Origin: Jacaranda mimosifolia
Lineage: Eukaryota; Streptophyta; Magnoliopsida; Lamiales; Bignoniaceae
Assembly: GCA_018894105.1 (NCBI GenBank)
Contig: CM032129.1
Coordinates: forward strand, 26,305,468-26,369,467
Length of the DNA: 64,000 nt
Direction of reading: 5' to 3'
Numbering within the stretch: position 1 is the stretch's first letter; every line of letters begins with the position of its first letter. The notes beneath the pieces were generated by a model that worked only from the letters and a program-made list of their open reading frames with translations, ran no database searches and was not told the origin of the DNA. Made by a program: the position numbers and the translations under genes. Positions 12,186 through 23,167 of this stretch are shown in pieces.

Positions 12186-15100
12186 ATGGATAAGAGTTGG
12201 ATTGTTGAAAATGATAGATTTAGTTCTATTTATATTACGGGTGTGGAATCATTTATATAGTTTTCAAGAGAAAATGCTACATGCTCTGACAATAAGATCC
12301 TTTGTCCTTGTAATGATTATTGAAATACCAAACGTAAAAGCTTTCTTGAAGTTAAAGAGGCTTTCATTTGAAAGGCTTTTATATGTACTATAAGGAATGG
12401 ATATATCATGGAGAATATAAAGTCCCGCGGTCTATCTCTTCTGTGCCAAATAGTTATAGTAATGATTTTGGGGATCTTGATGATGATGATATTGAAAGAA
12501 TTGACGAATTGTTTGAAATGATTAGGGAGATGAAAGATGCAGAACAACTTGAACACTCTTCTGTAGAAAATTTTGATAGACTACTAAGTGATATTAGACA
12601 TGAACCATACCTAGGCTGCAAGAAGTATTTTTTATTATATTTCATTGTCAAGTTACTTCATATTAAAATGCTGAACAGGATGACTGATAAAACAGTGAAC
12701 ATGATACTTGAATTGATGAAAGACGTGTTACTAGAAGGTAATGTAGTGCCACCATCTCTTTATTGGGCTAGAAAGCTTCTTTCCAGAATCAGATTAGGTT
12801 ACAAAAAGATAGAGGTGTACAGATATGATTGTGCATTATTTTGGAAAGATAATGAGGATAAAGAGTTATGTCTTATTTGTAAAAACCTCAAAGGAATTTT
12901 AATGATGGCAAAGGAAAACGGACTCCTCACAAGGTTATGTGGTATTTCCCTCTAAAGACAAGGTTACAGATGCTTTTCATGTCTTCTAAAACCACTTTTG
13001 ACATGAGGTGGCATGCTAAAAAATGCATTGATATAGAAGGTAAAATGAGTCATCCAGCAAATTCACTAGCTTGGAAAGATTTGATGTTCAGTATCCTAAT
13101 TTTGCCATAGACCCACGCAATGTTAGACTTGGTTTGGCTACTGATGGATTCAATCTTTTGGCAACATGAGTAATTCTATAGTGTGTGGCCTATCATACTT
13201 ATTCCATACAATATGGCACTATACAAATGTATGAAAGATGAATTCTTTATGATACCATTAATTATCCCTAGTTCTTAGGCTCTTGGAAAAGATATTGATG
13301 TTTATTTGAGACCATTGATAGATGAACTTAAAGAATTATGGGAAGGTGTTCGGACTTATGATGCTTGTAGTAAAAAGCCATTCCAAATGAGTACATCAAT
13401 TATGTGGATGATTAATGATTTTCCCGCACTTAGCAATTTATTGGGATGGACCACAAAAAGATATGGGGTATGTCCATGTTGTTTGTATGATACAGATTTA
13501 AGAAAAATTAGAAGTAAGATATGCTACATGGGACATCGTTGTTATCTAGAGAATGATCATCCATATAGGAAAAGTAAGTTGTTTGATGGTAGGCCAGAAA
13601 CACATCCTAAACGTAGGGAACTGGGCATGAAGTACTTTTGTATTTGAACAACTTAGAGCATTGTTTGACAAACCAAGAACACATCCAAGTAAAAGAAAGA
13701 AGGAACACAATATAGAAGAAGGAAATTGGGTAATTTTCTTTGAGTTACCTTATTGGAAAAAACTTATGTTGCGACATAATCTAGATGTGATGCATATGGA
13801 GAAAAAAATATGTGATAATGTATTGTGTACATTGTTGAACATTGATGGAAAAACAAAAGATACCAGAAAAGCATGTAAAGATTTGTGCGACCTTAATATT
13901 AGGAAAGAATTGCACTAGCAAAAATGTGGGAATACTATTGTAAAGCCTAAAGCATGTTACAACTTAATAACTTATCTTCAAGTGAGAAAAAAGGCTTTTG
14001 TGACTTTCTGAACTCTGTCAAATTTCCTGATGGATATGCAACAAATATTTCTAAATGTGTAAAAGATGGGAAGATTTCAGGGCCCAAATCTCATGATTGC
14101 CATGTTCTTTTACAATGACTAATTCATGTTGGCATTCGAGGGTACATACGCAAGGATGCTACTGATGCATTATTCGAAATTGGTGAGTTTTTAAGAATCT
14201 TGTGCTCAAAGACACTAAAGGTGAAAGATATAGAAAAAATGGAGAGAAATATTCCTCTTATCTTATGTAAGTTAGAGAAAATATTTCCTCCCGCATTTTT
14301 TGATGTCATGGTCCACTTGGCTATTCACTTACCTCATGAAGCAAAAATTACGGGTCTTATTCATTCTCGTTGGATGTATCCAATTGAAAGGTACTAAAAT
14401 ATCTTTTCTTTACATATATTTATGTAATGAGCTTATTTTATTACACACTTGGCAATTATATTTTTTTAATTGAATTTTATTTTACTAGGTTTCTTAAATC
14501 ACTTAAAGGATATGTCCGTGACAAAGCACATCCTAAAGGTTTGATTGCTGAAGAGTATATTGTAAAAGAATGCTTAACCTTCATGTCTATGTATGTGGAT
14601 GGAACTGAAACAAGGTTTAATAGTGTTGGGTGAAATGACAATGGTGCCAAGGATCATCAAGAGGGTGAATTAGCAGTCTTCACACTAAGAGTGAGACCAT
14701 TTGGACCTCTTAGACATTGTGCAGCTCTTTCACAAAAGGAGATAGACATAGCCCACAACTTTATTTTGAATAATTGCGATGAAGTGGATGTTTACAAAAG
14801 GTACGAAAATATATTTATCTCATTTCTCAAAGATATCACCATATAATGTATTTAATTTATTAACTTTTTTATTATTAGATACATTTAGTAAACATATAGA
14901 AGAACTCAAGAAATCAAATGAAAGAAATATTCAATAACATCATCAAGAGCAATTTCCTAATTGGTTTAAAGATCATTTAATTTTCAACTGTGATAGTATT
15001 TTATATTAAACAACCTTTTATGTCTTGATTAATTAACTAAATTTCTTGTTTGTTGCATAGAGATAAATTTGTTACATCATCAATGCTCGAAAGAAGTCTC

Positions 15101-15879
15101 AGATGAATTATAGGCATTAGCAAATGGTCCTTAAGGATACCTAACAAAATTCTACTCTGGTTGTATCGTGAATGAGGTTCGTTTCCACACATAAAGATCG
15201 GGATGACCATCGAACTACACAAAATAGTGGATTGGTTGTCGAGGGAGAGCACATAAATAATATGATAGAGTTATATGGCTTCTTGACCAGAGTAGTTGAG
15301 CTAATATTTCTTCATGGACACAAAGTAGTGTTATTTCAATGTGAATGGTATGACGGTGGCAATAGAAAGACAATGCAGAACGATGAACACTTTGTAAGTA
15401 TTGATACAACATCTCATTGGTATGACGATGATCCATTTGTGCTACCAAATCAAGTACAATAAGCTTTTTATGTAAATGGCACAAAGTTATAGGGTAATTG
15501 GAAAATCTTCCAACTTATGCGCCATAGACATCTTTGGGATATTGCAGAACATGAAGCAGTAGAAGTTGAAGATATCAATGAAGCTGAGTATAGAGACGAA
15601 ATTGCATTTCAACAATATGAGTCAAGCGAGGTTGTATTAGTACTTGAAAATGAAACTGATGATTCAGAATATTTAGCTAGAGTAGATATAGATCCTAATA
15701 TTGTGGATGAAGAGGTTTTCAGAAAACTCAGTCAACAAAGAATATCTGAAATTAATAATGATAAAGATAAGTCCACAGATGAAGAAGATGAAACCCTCAT
15801 CTAATATTGCAAAGATGATGATGACTAGGATGAGGAGGATTTGAACATTGTTCAAGATGAAGCTGAAGATGATGAATAG
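12186..15879 (+). pseudogene. CACTA transposase, TNP2/TNPD type, broken
   Basis: The start 'MDKSWI' at 12186 opens a transposase-associated N-terminal domain with 'CPCNDY' and, after a frameshift, 'KGFYMYYKEWIYHGE'. A TNP2 core follows: 'MRWHAKKCI', 'HPANSLAWKDF', 'LGLATDGFN' (about 13000-13170), 'TSIMWMINDFPALSNLLGW' and 'RSKICYMGHRCYL' (13390-13560), and 'FFELPYWKKLMLRHNLDVMH' (13735-13800). Further on are a DUF4218-like region (13960-14630, 'PLILCKLEKIFPPAFFDVMV', 'YVRDKAHPKG') and a DUF4216-like region (15170-15640, 'VVLFQCEWYDGG', 'DPFVLPNQVQAFYVN'), ending in an acidic tail with a stop at 15877-15879. Short introns seem retained (near 14395-14490 and 14800-15060). Stops and frameshifts are frequent, so it is inactive. 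TNP2-type proteins cut CACTA elements at their ends. Confidence 0.9.
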
Positions 15880-16054
15880 ATTTTATTTCCAACAATCTCT
15901 GATACCTATGACATGAAACTGATTACATTTTTGAATAGTGATTCCCAATTTTGTTTAATATATTACATTATGTAATGGTTTGTATATTTTAATTATTTTC
16001 ATATTGTTAAATACTGAAACTTTGAATATTTTTATAATTGTGCAGTGCAGTGCA
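15880..16054. other. Spacer between TNP2 and TNPA-like pseudogenes
   Basis: AT-rich, non-coding; it may hold an intron or intergenic part of the CACTA transcription unit. Confidence 0.4.
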
Positions 16055-18545
16055 ATGCTGCCTAAGTGAGTAGTAATACGTCGGCCTATAACTAGGAAGA
16101 CTAATGTTCAAGAACGGATCCAGAACTAAGACTCTTGGGGGGGCGCGGAAAAAATTATAAAACATAAAAGTTCAAATATAAGTTTCATAATCTATGAATT
16201 CGAAATACATATCATCGAAGTTGAGCGCGACGCTCTTTCATATCATAAAATTCATCAATGATCGAACTAAAGTAAAATTTTTTAGCAATATCTTTCTTAA
16301 TATAGGTAACTAAACAATCAGCTAAAAAAATCATCTTCCATCTTATTTCTAAGCTTGCCCATGATTATTTTGTCTCTTTGCCTTTAATCTCATTACAGTT
16401 GAAAGGGATATATTTTAATTGTTCTACGAGTTCTTATAAAGTTGTAAAGGTTTTTCTTTGACTAAATCCCTATAAATGTGTTCTGAAACAAATAAAATAG
16501 AAGTATCCTAATGGGCCTAACCTAACTGTGAATTATTTAATTGAAAATATGGACCTGAAAATTTGTTTTAAACATTCTAAAATTAAAATAGGTAAAGAAT
16601 TAATAAAAATTATTACTAAATAATTAAATATATACAAACTAAAACTTATTACAAAAATTCATATATATATATAAGTGTGGACGTAGGGGGCAAAGAAAAA
16701 CCACCAAAATGTTGGGGGGGGGGGGCATTGCCCCCCGTGGATCCATCCCTGCTAATGTTGGAAACCAAGAAGCATCTTCAATCATTCAAGAATCAAAATC
16801 CATGTTGCCAGTTTCATCTTCATCACCTTTGCAGCCTACTTCATCCAAATCTCCACATCCTAAGAAGGAAATACAAGAAATGGATTGTGAAAGTCCTATA
16901 TTAACCTCAGAAAATTGCACCGATAAATGTTCTTACCTTATGCATTACTACAATAAAAATTTAACTTGTAAATTATTTAATTATTGATCTTTTTGTATTT
17001 GCTGATAGATCAGCTTCCACCAAAAAAAAAAAAGGTTGTGGAGTAAGCACAGGCAAGTCAATAGAAAAAGCCCATTACTGATAATGTAAGTATTGATATT
17101 TATAGTACGTATTAATCTCCTTTTTCTTATATGCTCTACATTATAGCTATATTTTATATTTGTGGTTATGATGATAAGTTGTTAGAGATTGAGCTCCCTG
17201 ATAGTTTCAAAAAGCCACGTCGGTTAGCTAATGACCTAGCAAATGGGGTTGGAATTGTTGTTAGGCATAGTCCTGAACTTGATTGTATTAGCTAATGGAA
17301 TGAAATTCCAAAACATCATAAATTAACTGTCTATACTGGACTAGACTTAAATTTAGTGATAACGTTCTATTTATCATGTTTATCTTACTTATAAATGAGG
17401 AAACAATTTATTTGTATACATAATTATTAAATTGTTTTTTTTTTTTAGGCATGGTTTATTATCAAGGGATGGGGGACTAATGAAGTAGTCAAAAAGTATA
17501 TGGAAGACATGTTTCAAAGGAGTTATATATTCGAGGGGTCGATTGTCAACATCATGTAGAAAGATGATTGCAGCAGGAAAGAATCCAAGGGCTAGTAGTC
17601 CATTTGATTAGATACCACTTCAGAAATGACACATTCTATGTGATTATTATGGAAATGAAAAATTCAAGCTATTAGTAGATTTTATTTGAAATTCAATATC
17701 GTTACATATATTGTCTTTAAATTTTGAGTAAGGTTTTTACTTTTGTTTTTCTGTAAGTAAATACAGACTAGGTCCAAAACTAATGCTGAGATTTGAGAAT
17801 AGGTCACACTTACCATATACTTATACTTCATGTTCAAAATCTTTCCACACACAACTATTGCAAATGGTAAATGTACTTACTAAAGTTTGAATAAATTTGA
17901 CTATTTTGTTTATGTTCACTACTAATATTCTTTTCTTTTTTGGCAACTTGAAAGGAAAATCAAAGCTATGTGGGTAATTTTGCTAGGACTCATATGAAAA
18001 ATGATACTTTTGTAAATGAAAAGGCTGAAGCGATACATGTATGCTCAATTGTATATAATTATCATTTTAGTTGAGCATACGTATATATTTCACATGTAAG
18101 ATTATATGATTGACTCCATGACTAAATGACAAGCTGAAATGGAAAACTTAAGGAATCAAGCAAATGAAAATGGAGAAAGTTTAGTTTTTGAGAGAGAAAT
18201 TGTAAAGCAGACACTTGGAAAATGCTTTGGATATGAAAAGGGCTTGGGATAGGGAGTTGTGCCTTCTAAATGTGCCAAGAGGTCAACATGTGAGTCTTTA
18301 CAAATTGAGGCACTTAAAGAAAAATTGAGCAATAGGGAAGATGCATTACTAGATGCTACTTTACGCATAAAATCTCAAGAGGAAATGATTGAAAATCAAC
18401 AAGCACTAATTCAAAGTTATGATGGCCGTTGTCAAAAGAAAGATGAAGAAATAGCAGGTCTCAGAGAAAGTCAAGATGAACTAAAGCAAATGTTGCTGAA
18501 ATTTATGCAACAAAATAATCCACATAATCAAGATAAGAATTGTAA
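16055..18545 (+). pseudogene. TNPA-like (Transposase_24-type) gene of the CACTA element, broken
   Basis: A frame starts 'MLPK', then a stop, then runs to the hAT insertion at 16109 and resumes after it at 16752 with a serine/proline-rich stretch ('SIIQESKSMLPVSSSS', 'SKSPHPKKE'). Near 17180-17350 is a segment with 'KPRRLANDLANGVGIVVR' and 'WNEIPKHHKL', the pattern of the plant transposase family PF03004 (Ptta/En/Spm). Later (18259-18540) comes a strongly heptad-like coiled coil rich in E, K, L and Q ('LQIEALKEKLSNREDALL', 'DDEL'-type repeats), followed by a GT splice-like end. A small last exon may lie near 19559. In CACTA elements this protein binds the subterminal repeats. Stops and the hAT insertion disable it. 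Confidence 0.75.
16109..16751 (-). mobile_element. hAT-type element (zinc-finger/HAT transposase family derivative) inside the TNPA-like gene
   Basis: It is flanked by perfect 8-bp duplications CTAATGTT at 16101-16108 and 16752-16759. Its ends read CAAGAACGGATCCAG on the left and, inward from the right, CAGGGATGGATCCACG, sharing GGATCCA. On the minus strand around 16200-16390 a short segment encodes a piece like the C-terminus of plant TTF-type zinc-finger/HAT-dimerisation transposases ('SSIIDEFYDMKERR'). The remainder is AT-rich, so it is a deletion derivative. The right end carries a long G run (16715-16726). Confidence 0.85.
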
Positions 18546-19959
18546 GTCCATACTTCTATTTTATTTGCATCATTCTTATGTATTTTATCTTTTATGATAT
18601 GATTTAATCACTTTTTTATAAAGAAAATATAATTAGAAAAAATTAGTTAATCATGTAGTATTATAGTGTATAGAAGTTGTTGTCTCAAAAAGAGTATGGT
18701 TTGAATATGGATTGGTTGGATTTGAGTAATTTTGTATGACATAAATATGATGAGGATCAATGATAGGAGTAGTGTCTGCTTTGCTATTCTAAATTTATGT
18801 TTTAGGCGTGAATAATTTGTGCATCAAAGGAGTATAATTTGCTATGTGTTTAGTTGAAAAGGTAGAATTTTTTGTTGAAATTAGCATAATTAGGTTAAGT
18901 TTTAGTTAAATGGAAGAACAAAATGCATCATAACATTTGTGCAGTAGAATTGTGTTGCTGCTGAATATTTTTCTATAGCAGATTATTGTTCTACTCTACA
19001 GAAAAATGCTGCATTTTTTTTATTTTTTTATTTTTGTTTACATCAGAACAATAATCTATTGCAAAATAATATTCTACAGCAAAATTAAAAAAACTATTCT
19101 ACCGTGAAAATCTATTTTGCTTCGGATTGAATTAATATGAAAACATGTGCTCATATCTTAAAATTTTTATATTTTCACTTTACCTTTATGTATGAGCAGG
19201 AGATGACAAAGTGATGCAAGGAAATTGGAGAATATGTGATGAAAAAGTTGTTTTGCTACTAGGTACTTTCTTGAAATTTTATTTTCTACAAGTAATAATT
19301 TTAGTGTTGATGTACTACCCTATGAAAATCTTCATCTCGCATAAATTTCAACTGCTTGGATATTGTTAATTTTGAAGCAAATGGTTCAAGTTCTTAGCAT
19401 TTTGTCTCTCATTCCCTATTACTAGGTGGATATCTTTACATAAGTTTTCCGTGTTTGTGAATTTTGTGATACGAGTTGTTCAAGTTATTATTTCTTTTTA
19501 CATGTTCTAGGCTCTATTTAATAATTTAAATTTTGGTTATATTTGCAGGTTTTTGAAGTAAACGATCCAAGAAAGGAGACGCGACATGAATTTGAAAACT
19601 TATATATTTTGATTACTCAATTATCTTGTCATGAATGTTTTTTTCAAACATATCACTGTCTTTTGCCTTATTGAAGCTACGATATGTAGAACTTCTTTAT
19701 CATTCTCTTTTGTAACAATTAGGATGATATCTTTAATTTCAACTATATACGCTTATGTGATCCAAGTTGTTTCTTTTGTAAGCTTCATATGACACTTCTT
19801 TGTTTTGAATTTTATTTTTCTATATATTTATGTTTTATCTGATATTATGCTTATATATAAAGACTTCCAGATTGTGTGTATAAAATTTTAGTCAGGCTTC
19901 GAAAATTTATTTCTAACCCTTTCATTACAAATAAAATTGTCGGTGAAATATTCATTTTA
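18546..19959. other. 3' part of CACTA gene region, probably intronic
   Basis: AT-rich, with no long frame. Near 18940-19100 there are repeated GCAGAATA/CAGCAAAAT-like words. A splice-acceptor-like TTGCAG at about 19543-19548 precedes a short frame that may be a terminal exon of the TNPA-like gene. Confidence 0.4.
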
Positions 19960-20398
19960 GTGAGGATTCTATGTTGTTGCTTTAATATTTGTGACAAAAT
20001 TACTATTTGTCGTAAAATTATAAAAATTAATAATTGTGAGTATTGATGAGGACTGCATGTTGTCATAATTAAGTATTTGTAATGAACATATTGTTACAAA
20101 GATATATTAAAAAGTATTTTGAAATTGGTTATTGGTAACAAATGCTTTTCTTTTGTAACGAACGTCAATATTTTTGTAAGGATACAGTTGTCACTAGAAT
20201 TAATGATATCGTAACAAAAACATCATTTGTTATCAATACAATTGTGACGAAAGAAAATTTTGTTACCTAAACTTTTAGCATCGAGCTGTAGAGGACAAAA
20301 AGTGTAATGAAAATTTTTTGTTACAAAAAGTTATTGTGACAAAAAAATGATCTATTGTAACAATTTTTTTCCTCACCAAAAGTAAATTTCTTGTAGAT
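19960..20398. repeat. CACTA right subterminal repeat region
   Basis: It contains dense GTTACAAA, GTGACAAA, TTGTAACAA and TCGTAACAAA motifs, the same class as the left end. It finishes in the terminal AATTTCTTGTAG at 20385-20396, with two altered outermost bases. Confidence 0.75.
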
Positions 20399-20837
20399 AC
20401 TTAAATGCCATTATTAATATTGATTAGTACTAATAATCAATCATAAAATCAATTATTAATTAGAAATTATACTATTTGTTTGATAACTTTCTTTCTAATG
20501 AAACTGTACAGTTCCTTCTATAAATTAAAAATATGTATTTGTTACAGGTTTATAGATTCACGTATTTAGATATTCATAAATAGATATCTAAATAATTATC
20601 ATCGAATATAAATATAAAAAAATAATTCGAATACGGATAAATTTAATCAAATATGGATACTTTTAAATAATTATAATCGAATATGAATATATCCAAATTT
20701 GACCAATATCCAACAGATACGGATTTGGATGTCTTTCTTAAATATCAATTAAATCCGTATCTGCATCCGAATATTCAAAAAGTTAAATGAATGCGAAATA
20801 ATGTATCTGATTCATTTAATATCCTTTTACACCCCCA
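20399..20837. mobile_element. hAT-type non-autonomous element, right part
   Basis: This is the right part of the element split by the CACTA insertion (left part 1406-1782). It is rich in ATACGGAT and GAATATGAATAT motifs like those in the left arm, and ends ATCCTTTTACACCCCCA, followed by the TCCACAGT duplication at 20838-20845. Confidence 0.85.
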
Positions 20838-21903
20838 TCCACAGTCAACTCTAATAAAACTATATCTCAATTTAGTCATCTTAAGGTACACCAAAAATGA
20901 GGTTCTCTTTATTACTTCAGTGTGTCTAAAGCTCATCTTACCATCCAACTCCTAAATAATATTTTTAAAGTGTTCCGGAGAGCACCAAGAATGTAGCTTA
21001 GAGTCTCTATTGCCTTCAGTGGTTGGTGCACAGGTCCGTGAGTTCTAGCAATAATTTCTATAGACAAGAAAGACATACATAACTACATAAATGTTGAATT
21101 GGAGTTGTGGGACTACAACTTACAATTTAAATACTGAAAGTTTGAATTTTTGGTACCAAAAACCTTGCACACAATACTGAATTAGAGTTTTTGTGTGCTA
21201 CAACTCATAATTCAAATACTAAAAGTTTGAATTTTGCTATCATATTATTTGAAAATAATACTAATCATATTAATGATGAGTTTGCATGCATGAATAACCC
21301 AAAATACTTAAACATCATTTACACCTTTTGTAGACACCACAAATCTGATAATATTCCTAAAATTCAGTTACTAACAACCTATGTACACTATACCATATAT
21401 GAATTATATAATTACTAAAATTAGATAATTAATAATTGAAACATATAATTAAAACAATAAATGAAGTATAATTTGACAATATTCAATTATGAAAGAACTT
21501 ACATTAGAAGTTTTTAGTAAAACAAGAGACTATTTGTCGGTGAATCAAGTATATCAAAATCAAGTCTAATATAATTAAAAAACAAGATAAAATAAGAAGA
21601 AAACAAAAGAGACTCTTAACATATATGTGAAAATGGATCAAATTGCCAGCTGATAATGACCAACACCATGAGGCCATACACTTTTTGAAAAGAAAGCAAA
21701 GATGAGTCACAAGTCAAAATTATGGCTCCTTTTCTTTGATCAAATTGGTCCTACTTTTTGTTTTACACTTGTTGAAATGGGATCCCCACCACCCCCATTA
21801 TATAGATACAATAATTCTTTACATGTAAACCCAAACTAGTACTAGAAAATAATCCACATTAGACTTTCTATTTGTAATTTCATTGACTTAAGTACTCCAC
21901 CAC

Positions 21904-22243
21904 GCTCCTCAAAACGATATCCCAATCAATCTTTCTTTTTTTTTTTTTTAAGAAAGAAATTATCCATTCCTTTGTTGCAAATTCTTCCTCTCATAAACAA
22001 AAATACTCCCACTCCATTCACATTGAGAAGAAATTACCTTTGAAAACTAACTCTAAATCCATACCCCACCATGGCTCCTCAAAACTATATCCCAATCAAT
22101 CTTTCTTTTTTCTTTTTTTTTTTTAAGAAAGAAATTATTCATTCCTTCGTTGCAAATTCTTCCTCTCATAAACAAAAATCCTCCCACTCCATTCACATTG
22201 AGTAGAAATCACCTTTGAAAACTAACTCTAAATCCATACTCCG
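21904..22243 (+). repeat. Tandem duplication, period 170 bp, two copies
   Basis: Copy one (21904-22073) and copy two (22074-22243) are nearly identical through GCTCCTCAAAAC, a CTTT-rich/poly-T tract, AAGAAAGAAATTAT, TTCTTCCTCTCATAAAC and ACTAACTCTAAATCCATAC. They differ mainly in the length of the T tract and single bases, so the duplication is recent. Confidence 0.9.
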
Positions 22244-23132
22244 CCATGGCTTATAATCGTCCTCCCACTTCTAAACAAATATATAAAAAATTCATTCATC
22301 ATTTCAATACAAAAATAACAAAATAGAAAATTATAGAACTTATATATCTTATAGGCTTTGCAATTGAGGGGTGAAAATGCAAACCTTCTAGCTTGAGTAA
22401 CACAGTGAATGATAAAAAATCAATTCAAAAATAAGAAGGGGAAGAGAGAAGAAGGTGAGTTGTTGTAGCATCATGAGGAGAAGTAGAGGACAGTGTCTGT
22501 TACCAGAGGGTGACTGTTGTTTTTGAAAATAGAGGGAAAAGGAAGAAAAAACTTGTGAGGGAGGGGCTATTCTTTTGTTGAAAACGTGTTTGAGTGAGTG
22601 AGTGAGTGGAGGGTTTCTTGTTATTTTCAACATAAGTGAGGGCTGTGTTTGTCTTTTTCACTCAAGAGGGGAGTGAACTCAAAAATAAAATTTGGAGTGG
22701 GGAGTACAGGCTAAAGAAAATCAAATGGGGATTGAATTCTAAAATGAAAGTAACTTTGGCTACTTTTTTTCAATTAATAGATATAATATATCTATTTTTT
22801 ATTTATTTTTGGTAGAAGTACACCTTGAAAATGCTATCTTTCTTTAATAAATTACATGGGGATGATAATGTTTTTGCAACTTAATATAAAAAAAAAATTA
22901 TGTTTAATTGAACGTTGACTATATATAGTTCCCAGGGATCTACTGCAACTGATGATATTAGATTAGCTCAAAAAACCAAAAAGATAAAAATAAAAAATAA
23001 AATAAATCTATTTAAAAATGTGCTGGGGAAAAGGGAATTGTACGAGAATGTTGCAAAATATAGAGACGACTCCTGGAGATTCTTATTATAACTAAGAGGG
23101 TATTTGTGCACTATTGTGATGATTAAGTGGAA

Positions 23133-23165
<33 letters not shown>
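23133..23165. repeat. (ATT)n microsatellite
   Basis: A run of about eleven ATT units in an AT-rich spacer. Confidence 0.9.

Positions 23166-23167
<2 letters not shown>

Larger units (their letters stand above)
1783..20398 (+). mobile_element. CACTA (En/Spm-type) DNA transposon with nested insertions
   Basis: The left terminus is the classic CACTACAAGAAATT at 1783. The right end at 20386-20396 is its inverted counterpart, AATTTCTTGTAG, but the outermost two bases are AT rather than TG. Flanking triplets are AGT on the left and ACT on the right, an imperfect 3-bp duplication. Both ends carry long subterminal regions of repeated GTTACAAA/TGACAAA-like motifs. Inside, on the plus strand, are a TNP2/TNPD-type transposase pseudogene and a TNPA-like gene, the standard CACTA gene pair. 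Without the nested Harbinger and hAT elements it would be about 11.2 kb. Multiple stops and frameshifts make it non-autonomous today. Confidence 0.9.

Noticed and set aside
22388..22633. 81-residue minus-strand frame with an ATG and plausible leader
   Set aside because: No recognisable motif, no neighbouring exons, composition like the flanks; it could be real but nothing supports it.
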